Source: Drosophila persimilis
Lineage: Eukaryota; Arthropoda; Insecta; Diptera; Drosophilidae
Direction of reading: 5' to 3'
DNA: 64,000 bases
NCBI RefSeq assembly: GCF_003286085.1
Contig: NW_020825332.1
Span: 1,979,001 to 2,043,000, forward strand
Part shown: in pieces, positions 47,766-61,800 of the stretch
How the letters are laid out: the number at the start of each line of letters is the position of its first letter
Numbering within the stretch: position 1 is the stretch's first letter
Position numbers and translations under genes: made by a program
The notes under the pieces: generated by a model
Database searches by the model: none
What the model was told of the DNA's origin: nothing
Seen by the model: the letters and a program-made list of their open reading frames with translations, nothing else

Positions 47766-49731
47766 TCTGTCGCTGCCTTTGCCTTTTGTCTGGCTGCAAC
47801 AAATTGTTGGCCATAGTTCTTTCCATTGTAGTCGTACTTGTTCCTGCTGATCCTTCGTCCTGCCAGCAGAGCTGAGCAGCAGCTGGGGATTTGTTGGAGT
47901 TCTGGTTAGTTTTAGTGCCGTGTTCTCCTTTCTGCCGCTGCTGCTGCCGCTGCTGCTGCTGTTGCAGGAAGCTCTGCAGGACTCGGAGACGGAAACTTGT
48001 ACATTTACAGCATTTTGCAACAGTAATTTTTTGGGTGTTGTTTCCGCCGGCGTTGACAGTTGGCCCCTCCCCCCCCTCTCGCCCCCTCTCGCCCCTCCCT
48101 GCCGCACTGTTTATGGCCAGACAAATGGCAGTCCCCGCAGTGTCGCCGTGCAGCTCCTGGCCTTGGATTTGAAAGGGTCTCCCATTTGCTTAATGTTTCA
48201 TCGAGGAGGGCTGCATGCAAAATTCATGATTTACGTTTAAGTGTCATTGGTGTTTAATTATTAAGCGGGCAGCCAGCGGCAGTGGCAGTCGCTTAAGAGT
48301 CACCAGGCGGCAGCCGGGGGGAGTCGATTGCGTCGCACCATCCTCAAGGCATCCCCCAAACTCCCCATTCGGCACTCACATATCGCTGTTGAGGATTGTA
48401 TTTGCTCTTACCTGTTCATGGTGGTGGTGCTGGTGGTGGTGGGCGCTGCTTTCCATTTCATTTTCGGGGGCTCCTTTCGACAGTCGACTGCCCAAAAATG
48501 TGAGCATGTTCTCCTTGGGCCTGGGCCTGGGCTCGGGCCTGGGTTTGCTTACATAAATATGCGCACCGGGCACGCAATGGGGGGTCTGGAGAGCAGCAGC
48601 AGCAGCAGTAGGAGTTGGACCACGGAGCTATGGAGCTGGAGCTGGAGCTTGAGCCGGCGACCCTGCACAATTTGCAATACTCCGGGGACTTTGCTTCACT
48701 CCACTGCCGCACTGCCGCCAGTTGATATGGATACTGGTCTCTGGCTCTCTCTGTGTTCGGTGCTCGGTGTGGGAGTGGGGCATGTACACATGTGGTGGCA
48801 GGGCCCCGCACCTTTGCATGCCCCGCACACATTCCGTGGGGCCAGGCCCAGTGTCAGGGCAACAAAACGTTCGGGGGACCTGAAAGCAGAAAAGTGAAAT
48901 TAAATAAATTTTATAACATAATTTACGCTATCAAAACATGCACTACCCGGTCCCGGTCCCATGGGCCTCCCCCCCCCCCCCCAGCCACTGCACTTGTGTG
49001 TCCCGTGTGTCCTGTACGCCCCGAGACCTGCAGCCTGCCGCGTTCCACTCGCACTGTCTCTCTCCTGGCGGATTGCGGCAGGCGGCAGGCGTCAGCTTTC
49101 AGTTCAGTTCTTGCCACTGCCACTGCCACTGCCACCGACACTGCCACTGCCGGGAAGCAGTGAATTGTAGGCTTCAATTAAATGTTAATTTTACAGAGCT
49201 TAAGCATGAAATTCGGTTTTGAACGGGGGATTGGATACGGCAGGATGAGTATCCTCCGACTCCTGCCCCCACCTCTCGGCCTCTCAACATCAACTTTTCA
49301 TTAAGGCAATGTGTATAAAATTGTGTATTTTATGGCTGCATTTTAATCTTTTTTATTGGCAGCTCTCTTTTCGCTGCCAAACACGAGCACATTTCTCTCG
49401 AGCAGAAGCTCACCTAAGGGGGAACCCCCCACCTCCACGGCAGGCCAGAAGGCGGGGGGGGCGGGTGGTGTCGGAGAGTGCTTTGAAATGCTGTCTTTAA
49501 ATATAAATACATTTTTGATATAAGCAAAAGCTGCTTTCAGTGCAGCAGATGGTAGCTCTTAAGCAGTTATGAGACCCCACTGCACGGAGGCCATAGATGT
49601 GTGGAGGGAGCTCTGAAGAAGCGACAAAATGTTCCAAATATAAGGAATATTATTGCATTGGATCGAAAGTGAGAATCAACAACAATTGGAACAGGGAATG
49701 GGCGAAAAGGGTCTTCCAGCAAGATTTTACA

Positions 49732-49805
49732 TATTCCGCTCATCCGAAAGCGCTGATTGCTGTTAAGGACAAAGAATACGCACATTGTCATGCGCTCAAA
49801 CTCAA
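49732..49805. mobile_element. MITE-family remnant
   Basis: ATATTCCGCTCATCCGAAAG and the following bases up to TTGTCATGCGCTC match the interior of copy 2 (reverse orientation) over about 70 bases. Terminal repeats not found. Confidence 0.45.
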
Positions 49806-51928
49806 ACACGGGTCAGTTGGTAACAGGAAAAGTAGAACTACTTGAAATCGAGACACCCCCCGGACCATTAAACGACTTGCTCATCCAGATACAAACCTGT
49901 TCCTGTGGCCCATTCGCTCATTCGATTCATGCTCCCAAATGACATCGTGCGGAGCAACAGAAATAGTTCACAGAAGTGCGGCAAATGCTAGTGGGTTTTC
50001 CTTTCACATTCCTCTCTCTATTATATCTATTTTATAGAAATGATGCTAGAAAGTTTAAGCTTCCACCAGCATTCCATCACTTCTTTTGCATACACATACA
50101 CATATAGGTGTGTATCTGTGTGTGCATGTGTACGTATGTGTATGTATTTATTCTGAAGCTTGTGAAATTTTTTTGGTGACCCACTTCGGAGTCGGTTGAG
50201 AGCATCGCATTGCACTTGACTTCACCTTTTGCCCCAGCAATTGCTGTGCATCCACAGAGAGGACACACACAGAAAGGAAAAAGTGTGGGAGTGGGGAGAT
50301 GGGGGGGAGATGGAAACATGTTGCAAATAAAATGCATTTGCCACTTGTCCATGCCGCTTGTGTCGTTTGTTGTGGCGCCCACCCGAAACACATTCAAAAC
50401 ACGCTGCGAACTTGAATACGGGATACCCTCAAGTGTTCATAAAAAAGGCGACCCGACCCCATTCGCCCCCCACCGAAACACAGAGACCCATAAAATCCAT
50501 ATTGACAGTGTGGCACTCGTAAAGGCAGCAGCGGATCAGAGAGCTGGGGATGGGTTTTTTTGTGGGGCTGGGGGGCGGGGGCCAGCAAAAAAGAAACCAT
50601 TGTAATAATGTCCAAAAATATGTTACCAACACGTGTAGCATGCAACACCCATACCCAACACCCACCAGGGCGGTAAGGGCTGGGGGGAGACAAAAAATAT
50701 GGAAAATAAACGAAATGTAAAATATTCTGCCCCTGTTGCAGGCAGAAAGGATTTTCAGCCCTCTGAACTCCATCCCGTTAGCTCCCGTTAGACACGCTTA
50801 ATCGATGCAGCAGCACCGCCACAGCCGCCCCATCCTGCCGCACTCTGCCCCACTCTGCCCCTGCCCTGTATTTTATATACAGGGGATATTTTATTTAACG
50901 CCAGCAGCTAGACAGATAGGCAGACAGACAGACAGGCAGGCAGACAGCGACTCGTCGTCCTGGGCCCAGACAATGTCAATGCTCAGGCCCGTGTTCGTCA
51001 TTCCACGCCCCCCCGCCCCCCACACACACACACTGGTATGCATAAAAACATATGAAAAAAAAGGGAACACAAAAAATATGCTGACAATAAAAATTTGTTG
51101 TCGACTGAAGCGGCTGAGCGGCTCAGTAGCATGCAACATGCTGTTGCACGCCGTGTCCGCCAGGAGGCCAGACAAATGAAGGAAAAAAAGCCCCCAGAGA
51201 GACCACCAATGAAGTGGGGATACCCTTTTTAGAGTGTGGCATGTAGGGGCACGGACAAGGGGCTAATGGATGGAGAAGATCATCTCGGGGCTTAAGGATG
51301 GCTTAAGCCATGGATGAGGGTATACATCAGGGGGGATCAATCATCTTAAATCTATTTGCACACATCAATCCCCGCCTTTGGCTCATATTTAATCCTGCGA
51401 AAGCCCGAGTGAGCCGTATGCCCCGTGCCGCCAGATAGTTCTGAGCCCAGAGAGCCCCCTCTGGGGGGGGGTTTTACAAGATCATTGATGGCGAAAGGTA
51501 AGTCTCTCACAGTTCAATGCCTGCTTGGCGCCCGACTTCAATGGGGGAGCTGCAATAAAAAAGGCACGGAATCTGCCATTGCAATAAAATAGAAACAACT
51601 GCGCCTAAAAACCACTCAAGCATACTTTTGGGGCGCCCCCCGGTGCCATCGTGCAGGAGCGAGCCATTCCATTGTGCAGGAAGGTGAGGACGGTGAGGAC
51701 GTGGGGCGTGGGCCATAGTCAAAAGTTACGAAAGCGAACCCGTGAGTGAATGCCCATGGATTGGATCGAATAGATGGGGCGGGGCGGGGCGGGGAGGGTA
51801 AAGGAACAGATAGAGCCAGAGCAAGAGACAGAGACAAACAGGCATTGACTAGGTAGGTAGGAAAAATAAAGTCGTAAACCTGAAATAAGCCATCAATGGC
51901 ATTAAAACCTCCGTCGTTCCCAGTCCTT

Positions 51929-51952
51929 CCCCCCCCCCCCCCCCCCCCCCCC
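51929..51952. repeat. Poly-C run (24)
   Basis: Uninterrupted C-run; equal in kind to the G-runs at 33210-33230, 35174-35200 and about 55873-55887. Confidence 0.85.
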
Positions 51953-54900
51953 ACTGACGACGATGGCGACACAGCCCTTTTACAGCACTCATCATGTGCC
52001 CGGTTGCCGCCTTTGCTTTTTGGTGGGTGTACAGCGGCGGCGGAGGCGGAGGGGGAGGGGGAGGGGGAGGGGGGTCGGAGTGGAGGCGTCGCCATGTTTC
52101 ATTTGTCAAAGTGCTTGGCGGCTTTCGGCGGTGCTTCGCTTCTTGTTGGCGCTCACTGTTTCCAGCATGACTGCCGCTTTTTTTTTGCTTTTTTTGTTTT
52201 CCTGTGGCTTTTACGTATGAGTAATCTTATAGGCGGGCGCATTACTCATACGCTCAAATCACGCTGCTGTGTGTGTGTGTGTGTGTGCTTTTTTTTTCAT
52301 TCTTTCTACCTCCTGGCTCTTGGGGCTCCCCTTTGGTCTTTCCGTTCCTTTTGCCGGTGGCTCACATTTAAAGTTTCCTGATTACATTGCAAATTATATA
52401 ATTTCGTTGTTGATTTTTGGCCAAAAGAAGAAAACTTTCTGACAACCCACTTGGTGGTGGAATTAGGGGGGGTTGGGGAGGTGGGTGGTCTGTCTGCTTG
52501 GCCCACTTTCATGGCGTCATCTTATTTAAAAATCAATATTTGCGGTGGGATACGTGTGCGGCATATTAATCATACGCAGCGTTGTACTAACCGGAGTCAT
52601 GTCTGTGATTTCTTTCTCCAGTCGCCTCCCTTCGCCATTCGTTTCGTTTCGTTTCGTTTCGTTTCCCCATTCTTTCTTTCATCTCTCGGAGATATCATTT
52701 TTAGACACTAATAAAAAGTTTCGACGGGGCAATACGTGTGCGGCTTTGCATTTGCCGCCGGGGGTAGCCAGGGGAGTAGCCAGGGGAGTAGCCGGGGATC
52801 CACCCACTACTCGTATAATACGTATTAGAATATGAAGAGCAGCTGAATGAGTGCCGAGGATGATACGGCTTCTTTGCCTGTCCCTGACTTCGGCTCCGGC
52901 TCTGGCTCCGGCTCTGGCTCTGGCCCTCCCCATGACACTTTCGCATAGTTATAATAAGCAAAGTTTTTCTGCTGACTGGAGAGTGGAGAGTGGAGGGAGT
53001 GGCGCGGGCGATAATCAACGCTGGAACTGCCGGGTTGCCGGGTTAAGTGAGCGTCCGATGTCAAGGCTAATGAAACCAGAAAAATCAGCCACAAGAGTGC
53101 GCTAATCTCTTGATTTAGCCCAAAAAGGAAATTAACTTAACCGCTCCACCTGCCCCTCGTTTGACCTCAATGCGTGGAGTGGGGTGGAGTGGGTGGAGTG
53201 ACGGGGGTGGGGGGTATGGAATAACATATGAACTCCAATCAACTTGCCCCGCCGCAAACCGCATTTTTCATAGTTAGTTCAGCAGCAGATAATTATAGTG
53301 TACGATACGAAGTGTGTGTACTTTTGGTCAGCTGTTTTCTCTTTGCCCTGGGAGCAACTTCATGTGTGTGTGGGGGGGGGGAGAGAGGGGGTGGTGCTCC
53401 GAATGAAGACATTAGCAGATGGCGGAGGTTCCACCTCCCACAAGCTGCATAATTGCCAGGCCGCAAATTAGTTTTATGCAATGCCGCGGCCCAGGTGGGG
53501 TCCGACTCCGAGCTGCTCCAGATACTGTTTCTCTTTCGGTTGCTGTTGTCTGCCGCCTGCCGCCCGTCTGTATGCGCCCCCAAGGATATTAACTATAACT
53601 TCAAGTTGGCTTAGCCAAAGCCTGCTCTGGGTCTGAGGTCCCGGTGTGGCTTTTGTTTGTGCAGCCAATAACCCGTGCTACCACCAGTAACCGGCAACCA
53701 GCTGCCTGCCGCCTGCTGCCTGCCGCCTGCCACCAACAACCAGGCAACATAGCAACACACTAGTAATGGCCGCCAAGCTCATGAATGTTTGAGGAGCACA
53801 CGGGCTGCGCCTTTTCATGCGCCTCGCTTCCGGCTTGGAGAAAATTAAACATGGCGTCGGGTGGGGCGGCGGCGGCGGCTTTTCGTGGAGCCTGTTATTG
53901 TTGTCTAGCTGCGTTTTTGTGTGCATATTAATTGGATTATCTGGCAATCTCCCCATATGCGTGTCCGTCCCCGTTCTTGTGTATCCTCCTAGTCACGTTA
54001 ATCTCTGGGGAGCCAGGCCCACCGCCTCCTGGCATGCAATTGTTTAAAAAGCATTTGCCCAAACAAAGCGGGGGAGACGGGGAGCAGGGGAGTCGGGCAA
54101 GACGACGGGTTTTTACTGGAGCAAAAAGACGCAAAATCAACATTAGATTCGAGCCCCAGCACAGTCCCAGCCCCAGCCCCAGCCCCAGCCCCAGCACCCT
54201 CTGCATAAATCACTGGCCGCGAAGGGCTGTAGCGAAACAGCAGCTGCTGCTGCCGCTCTCCCCCCCCCCTCCGCCCACCCGATGGCTGGCCTGTCCAAAT
54301 ATTTATACAATGCCAATGTAAATTAAAAAACAGACAACAACAACAACAACAGCGGGGGCAACAAGTTGGAATACAAGAACATAAGCAACGCAGAGGGAAA
54401 ACAATAACTGCGATTGACTGGCAAACTGGCGAATGGAACTGTGGAATACCCTTCGAGTCAACAGTGGATGGGTATCCTTTGCGGTGCCCCTTGACGGTAA
54501 ATGCAAATTATTGTATAGATATAACCAGAGAGGGGGGGGGATCCATTGAAGCGTTAACCCAAAAGGCTGCTGCAGAAACAGACATAAAATCAAATGAACA
54601 CACAGAATCCATGGGAAGCAGCCCTGGCCAGGCATCATTAGCCGCCGCCAGGCTGTGGACTAATAAACTAAGAATTCAGACACACACACACAGCAGAGCA
54701 GAGCAGAGCAGAGCAGACCATGGCCCAGACCATGGCCAAGACCCGGGCCCGGGCCCGGGCCCAGGCCAGTCATCCGCAGCGGATTACACAAACCGACAAA
54801 CAAGCAGCTTAAAAACCCAGCAGGGTTGTCATGGCTTTACCCAGCAGCGACTGGGCTCGGTGCCTGTGCCTCTCCTGGTCACACACCTGTGCCTGGCCAG

Positions 54901-55249
54901 AAGGGCTCTGGCTCTGGCTCTGGCTATGGCCCTGGCTCTCTGCTCTGATATGCCGGCCTTTGTTGAGTGTTCACATATTTGATTTTGTGTGCGTAAATTA
55001 ACAAATAAATGGCATTTTTGTTTGCCCCTGGAGCAGTCAGTCGTCTCTTTGTTTGAACTGGGACTGGGACTGGGATTGGGACTGGGATTGGGATTGGGAT
55101 ACGGATTGGCACTGCAACTGGAGACTGGTCAATGATTGGCCTCGGTGCTTCTTTGAAATTTCATAAATATCCGTGCAAAATGCGCACAATGCGGCTGGAA
55201 ACGAATTGGATGGGGGGGAGGGACACTACTCCATCCATGTGTCCTGTGG

Positions 55250-55320
55250 GGGTCCTCTGTGTGTGTCCTCCGTGTGTGTCCTCTGTGTGTGTCCTCTGTG
55301 TGTGTCCTCTGTGTGTCTTG
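55250..55320. repeat. GTGTGTCCTCT minisatellite
   Basis: About five to six copies of an 11-15 base unit alternating GT and TCCTC. Confidence 0.85.
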
Positions 55321-56000
55321 TACGTGTGTTTACCTTTGTGTTTGTGTCTTTGTCAGCCCTCTTTGTATTTGACCACAAACAACAGTGCACTTTTCTTTGT
55401 TGCATTTTTGCGACTCCCCCCAGCCCCCCATCCATCCACCATCCATCCCCCAGCCCCCATCCCCCTTGGTTAAAGTCCGTGCGGGCATGCAGCTGACATT
55501 ACACTTTTGCTGAATGCTTTGAGGGCTCTGTGTGGTTGACTCTGGTTCCGATTCAGTGACTAAAGATGGCACTTGAGAGACAGCAGATATTTGCTTTCTA
55601 CCATTCATAACTAACCCCGGGACGGTGGGGGCGGGGGGCGGCGGGTGGCCCAGCAGGTACAACAGATACAACATATTGCTGGACACTTTTTGCGGCATGG
55701 TCGCTGTGGCAGTGACTCGCATTAATCCTTGCCCTGGTCCGAGGCATTCGGCAAACAAATTTCTTATTGATTGCCGGCGTCCCAGGGGAATCACGACCTC
55801 TGCCTCTCACTCTCATCCAAGGACGAAGTCAACTTCTCAATTAAATGGCATGAATGCGTGGACGGGGGGGTGGGGGGGGGGGGGGGGTCCGGATGGGGGG
55901 CTGCCCTCCGCGTTGGACGCGAGCTGTAAATCTCGTGCAGGGAAAACTTTTTAAAATTAAATGACAAACACACATAAATAACTGCCATGTGTACGTACGA

Positions 56001-56002
<2 letters not shown>

Positions 56003-56044
<42 letters not shown>
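56003..56044. repeat. GT microsatellite
   Basis: About 20 GT units. A similar run lies at 57056-57088, and a CA run at 32842-32878. Confidence 0.9.
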
Positions 56045-56047
<3 letters not shown>

Positions 56048-56499
56048 CGCTGCAAAATGCATTTAATTTGCAGCAAAGTGGCTGATGGCCCGGGCCAAGA
56101 AGAAACGAAAGGATGGAGGTGGAGGAGGAGGTGGTGGTGCTGGTGGCCCCCACTGGACTGCTCTTGGCTCCAGTCGCGTCGGCACCGACTCCAGCGGGCG
56201 GTGGGGCGGCTGGGCGATTATTTTGGGTGGGCTTTGGGCCGCTTTTAAAATGATAAAAGTCGCCGCTTGTCGCGACAGCGCGACGCCGACAAAGCGGCGT
56301 AAATTTCAATTAAATGTGAAAGCAAAACAAATTTTAACTTTACTCGCACTCTCAGCCGCCTGGGTTTTTGGTGCCATGGCCCCCGCCCCGCCCCGCCCCG
56401 CCCCGACCCGTCCGTGGGCCCTGGGCTGTTGGCCAAGTTTATGCGTGGGCAAAACTTGTATACAATTCATGAACAAATACTCGAGATATATCTTTTGAG

Positions 56500-56605
56500 G
56501 CCCGTCGATAGAGGGGGCATGGAAATACGCGATCTGCCCGGCGCGTATGCACGGCTCAAACTACCGGCGGACTTATTCGCCGGGAACACTCGTGTACGCC
56601 TAAAT
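56500..56605 (+). other. Candidate coding exon in the downstream region
   Basis: Between TTTTGAG at 56493-56499 and a GTAATT donor at 56606, one frame reads PVDRGGMEIRDLPGAYARL and then KLPADLFAGNTRVRLN. The segment is free of simple repeats and protein-like. I cannot name a family or find partner exons. Confidence 0.22.
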
Positions 56606-57055
56606 GTAATTGTGAATTCCATATTTCACTGCTGTGCCGCCTCTGTGTGTGTGTGTGTGTGGCTCTCTGCCTCTCTGCCTCTGTGCCTCTGTGCCTGTGG
56701 GGCTCTGTGCCTGTGCCTGTGTCTGTGTCTGTGTCTGTGTCTGGGGCATGTAATTGCCAGATTCTTATTGTTGTTGTTTTTGCGTTTGTTATAATAACAA
56801 TTACTTGAAAAATACTCCCGATATCAGCGTCAGCGTCAGCGTCGACAGGACCATGCGAAATTATTTAAATGCTTTGGCTGTGCGGGGATTACACACAAGT
56901 ATACACCGACGGGGTGGGGGAGGGGGGGTCTGAGCGAAAGAGAGATAAACACACACACCCAACCGCACATACACCCACTCAGGAGCCTTGTTAAACAATC
57001 ACAAAAACATACAAGAGCTTTCCCATTATGATCCCAGAGAGACAGAGAGGGAGAG

Positions 57056-57089
<34 letters not shown>

Positions 57090-57966
57090 ATGGCATGCGT
57101 GTGGGTCTGACAGAGTTCCGGCCCGGCCCGGCCCGGCCCGGACCAGGGCCCTGGCACGGCCGTCAGACAATTTGGTTTAATTGATAGTTTGGATAATGTA
57201 ATTATAGACAATTGCGTTTCATGCGAAACCGATTTGCTGCCTGCCACTGCCACTGCCAGTGCTGCCCGTCGATTATAATGGCCAACAATACTCAAGTGAT
57301 GTCCATGGCGGATAAGAGGGTGTCCGTTGGTATGAGCGATGGTCCGCAAGGAGTGCGGCGGGGCCAATGGAGACTGAAAAAGTTCCACTTACTAAATGAA
57401 AATGGGCGCCAAATGAAGTGCGTCGCCATCAACTGTTATTAAGTTGTAAAACAAAGGGAAAATCCGCACGTGGGGGGCGGTAATCGTTGGGGGTGGGGGT
57501 TTGTGTGTGGGGGGGGCTATACGTATAGCAGGGAATAATCATGCCGTTGCCGTTGCCGTATTGGTCGCCTCGACTCGTTCTTTGTGCCGCCAGCTGCATC
57601 CGCACGTCAATCAATCCGGGGAATGCGGCATCACCTAAAAGAAGACAATGAGTGCAACTCTTTGTTGAGGGGGGGGGGGCCCAGCCCGGACCCGGACTCT
57701 TGGCCGCAGGTACATGCAATTAATTATGGTCATTTTCAGGTGCGCACCGCACAAAAAGAGCCAGCAGCCAGGAGCCAGGAGCCAGGAGCCGGGAGTACAG
57801 CCTTTGGCTGGCATCGAAAATGTCTGGATGGATCCGGCGTCAGTCGTCAAATGAATACTGGCTAAATAACAAAGCGGCGCCGCTTTTTCCAATGACTGTT
57901 GCATCCTTTTGTCCGGCAAATGGAGAGAGCGGGAGATACGGATGGATAGACAGATAGATAGAGAGG

Positions 57967-58025
57967 TCTCCACCCGGTCCTCCACCCGGTCCTCCACCCG
58001 GTCCTCCACCCGGTCCTCCACCCGG
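57967..58025. repeat. CCTCCACCCGGT minisatellite
   Basis: Almost five perfect copies of a 12-base unit. Confidence 0.95.
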
Positions 58026-58675
58026 AGAGGAGAGTGGGTGGTAAGTGCGCGCAAACAAACGCATAAACGTTGGCCCCCGGCCGAGTCTCCGAATTAAAAC
58101 AAATGATGAGGTTTTTCGGCTACTCCCTCGGCCTCCACCGCACTACTCGCACAGCCTGGCATTACAGCTGCCCTCCAGTGTCCCATTGTCGGGGCAGTAA
58201 AATGGCGCCCAATTGGCAATTGGAGCTTCCGGCGGCTCATTGGCTACACCGTCAAATGGCAGCGGGTCCCCGTCCTCCGTCCTCCGTCCACCAGTCCCCT
58301 GGCATAATGCACATCCGTATCTGTATCGATGACAATCGACAATTGGCCTGCCAATTGCACAGCCACCGACAGCAGCAACAATGCATCCTGGCCAGACCCC
58401 AAAACGGCGGTGGGTCCTCTCCTTGATGCATTTTTATGATGCGGTGTCCGATTTGTGGTGGTTAAGTGAAAAGCGCGTTGCATCCGCTGTGTCCGTGGCA
58501 TTTTAAGTATGCCACCCCCGGAGCGATGCACGCAATTTGCTCGGCAGCCTTAAGCTTGATGAAGAAGCAATTCCTTGTAGACGGAATGAGATTGGGAGTC
58601 CTTAAATGCCAGGCCTTCGCTTTTTGTCACTCCACGGCACTAATAAAATTAATCAACTTTAATGCACTCTGCCGC

Positions 58676-58842
58676 CGACTTCAGGCTTCAGTCTTCAGCC
58701 TCCAGCCTCCAGCTTCCAGCTTCCTGCCCCTGCGACTGCAGGCTTCAGTCTTCAGCCTCCTGCCCCTGCGACTGCAGGCTTCAGCCTCCTGCCCCTGCGA
58801 CTGCAGGCTTCAGTCTCCAGTCTCCTGCCCCTCGGACTGCAG
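58676..58842. repeat. CTTCAG/CTGCCCCTGCGACTGCAG minisatellite
   Basis: Four imperfect copies of a unit of about 30-38 bases ending in CTGCAG. Length varies between copies. Confidence 0.85.
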
Positions 58843-61800
58843 CAGCGGCAGCGCAAATGTTGAATGACTGAGATAACAATAAATGGAATCCGGCCGTGCA
58901 ATGCAGGAGGAGAAGGCTCTCTGCCTGCCTCTCCAGCCTCCCGCTCCCGCTCCCGCTCCTGCGGCACTAAATAATTTCTAATAAAATAAAATAAATAATG
59001 AACGCAGCAGCCCAGCCCAGCCCAGCCAAGCCAAGCAGCCAGACCCAGTCTTAAGACCCCTCCCAGTCCGAGCCACGTCCAGCCAGACATGGCCAATACG
59101 GTCTAGCACCCACGAACACCCCTACAAAGCTCCCTACCTCTCTGGAGAGCGGGAGCTAGGCAGGGGGGGCGGGGCGGGGAAGAGCCTGCCATATTGCGCA
59201 AATATTGCAGTAAGTTGCTTTGGCAATGTGTTTTACTTTTATTGCACTCGAGCCGCCCGGGCGCTGCACATTTTTAGCGCCAGTCATAAAATCCGACGAG
59301 CAGGCGGAACTCCAGGAACGGCTTCAGCCTCAGCTCCAGCACCAGCTCCAGCTCCAGCGTTAGCTCTAGCTTGGGACCCGGACCCGGACCGGTCTCCTGG
59401 CTAGCACATTTTTCCAATTTTAAGGCTGAGTAGCGCGCACGGCGAACGCCAAATGACCGTAGAAATGATTGCCAATGCCTGGGCTTTGGGTGGAGGCGGC
59501 ACCCGGTTAGAGGTGGCGTTGGCGGTGGCTGGCTGGCAGCCTGATGTGGCATTGGCAGTTGCGTAACCAGGCAACGCCGGAGCGGCAACAACAAGGGTCA
59601 TTGGTTGACTGAATGCGTGGGTGGTGGGAGGGGGGGGTCCAGTGCCAGCCGTCGGGGATTCGCACTAAGCCTGCCCCATCGTTGCTGCCGCTGCCGCTGC
59701 CGCTGCTGCTGTTATTTGCCTTTGCTTATTTGCTAAAAATAAAATCAAACTGCAATGCCCGGCCACGACATAATAAAAGAAATTGCGTGAAAGGCGGCTT
59801 AAAGGCCAGAATGTCTCTGCCTCACTTTACGACTCAAACTAGGACTCACAGGAGACAGCCGAGGCAGCCCCTTCCCATTTTGCCCCTTTGGGCCCAGCCA
59901 GATCCTTTAGATCCTTAAGTTCCTTTAGCCTTAGTCGCCTGCTTAGACCATGATGTGCTTCAATTAGCTCTAGTCGAGTCCGTGATTCATCTGGGGGAAG
60001 GCCGCTTCTCTGCCATTTCTATCGAAGAATGATTAAGTACTTTTATTATTTTTTTGTTTTTCTTTTTTTCTTTCTTCTTTTTTTGTGTGTGTTTTATTGC
60101 CTTTTTTTGTGTGTGTCTTGTTGTCAACGCAATTTCAATTTATATTTATGTCCTTTTAAAGCACTTTTATGAGCTGGCAACCTCCTACACACAGTGAACG
60201 CCTCCCTTCTATCGGCACGATGCGATGGCACATTTAGCGATTTTAAAGTAATAAACTTGGCCCATGTACTGGCCATCAAGCGAGGCCATTAAACTTGCAG
60301 GCGAGGCCGGGCCGGGCCGGCTCCTTGGGCCTGTTAGTTTTCGGAAATTGGCGCGTTCTCCGCATTGAGTGACATCTATTAATCGTCTGGCAGTCATTTC
60401 AGCTCTGGAGACAAGGCTGTTGCTGGGAACCACCGGAAATGCTGGCCCATAAATCACCAGAGAACTTCATTAGACACATTTCATGTTCCATGTTCTATGT
60501 TCTATGCTCTGTTCCATGTTCGGTTCTGCTCGGTTCTGGATGCTCCTCTTTTGTGCTTGTCTTAGATGTGGTCGCAGGACAGCTGTCCTGTCAGTGGCTG
60601 TTGGCTAATTAAGACGACAGCCTTCGATTGGGTGGCCTGGCCATGGCCTGGCCTGATGCTACCGAAAAGGTTATTAATAATGCCCGGTTCGATGGTTCGA
60701 TGGTTCGATGGTTCAAAATCAAACCCAAGATGGTCCCCAAGCGAATGGAATTGTTTTTGAACCACAGCTGTGGGCTTGGCTCCTAAGCACTTTGTTAACA
60801 TTGTTCGTAAATGGGTTGAGGGCTCGGCGGCTCGGCGACTCCTGTCTGGCCACATTCCGAACTGGAATTGTGGTCAACTTGTCATTCTTCGGGCTAGCAC
60901 TTCTCAGAATTTGTGTCTGTGTCTTGGATTGCTTGTCCGTTGTCCGTTGTCGGTTGTGTCGTTTATTGGGGAAACACCAGCTCGACTGTTGCCAAAACAG
61001 TTTGCGGTTACCAAATTCAGGCAAAAACTGTGCACTGCATAAAAACGCATTCACAAATCGGTTTATGGCCTGGTCTGGAAAAACATAATCCCGTTGAGCG
61101 GAAGGTGAGGAAAATGCTTTCAGGCACAAAGGCAAAAAAGTTCTCTTCCTGCTACTCGTATCAAAAAAGCAAAACATTTTGTAAAATTCGAAATGTGAGA
61201 AAATGAATATTGTGCATGTTTTTGCACTGGCTGATAAATATTAGAAATACCTTCTATGAAATAGTATCCTCAAAGGGATTTTAAAGAGCCTTAAAGCCCA
61301 AAGCCTCTCTCACGGTGATTTCAATAGAAATTCAATTGCCTTTCAATTAGGGGACATTTTACTCAGTCGGCATCAATCGAACCTGATATCCTTGCGAGCA
61401 TCGTGGCTCGTCTGGCACATAGTATGTCCATTTGGTCCTTTTTGGCATAATTGAATAATAAACATCTCGCTGTTGCAAAACTAAATTTCTAGCTGACATT
61501 TTTGGGGCAACTAGACTGTGTCTTGCAACACACCCATTACCCGACGGTCTCTCCAGAAGGTGGCTTCCGCCGCCCAAAATCCATTGTATGGCCATAGAAG
61601 GCCGCACAATTGATGTGTGATTAGGGGGTATTCCGTAGTCGCTACCGCCGAACCCACTCGGGTTTTTCAGCGCTTTTTATGTACCAAGGGCACGCTTCAC
61701 TTGGCTGGAAACCTTTTACCAATAGCTCCACCCCCGGGGCCCTAGTCCTATTACCTGCTACCCACTACCTGTGCATCTATTCCACTATTCGTGCGCGCTG

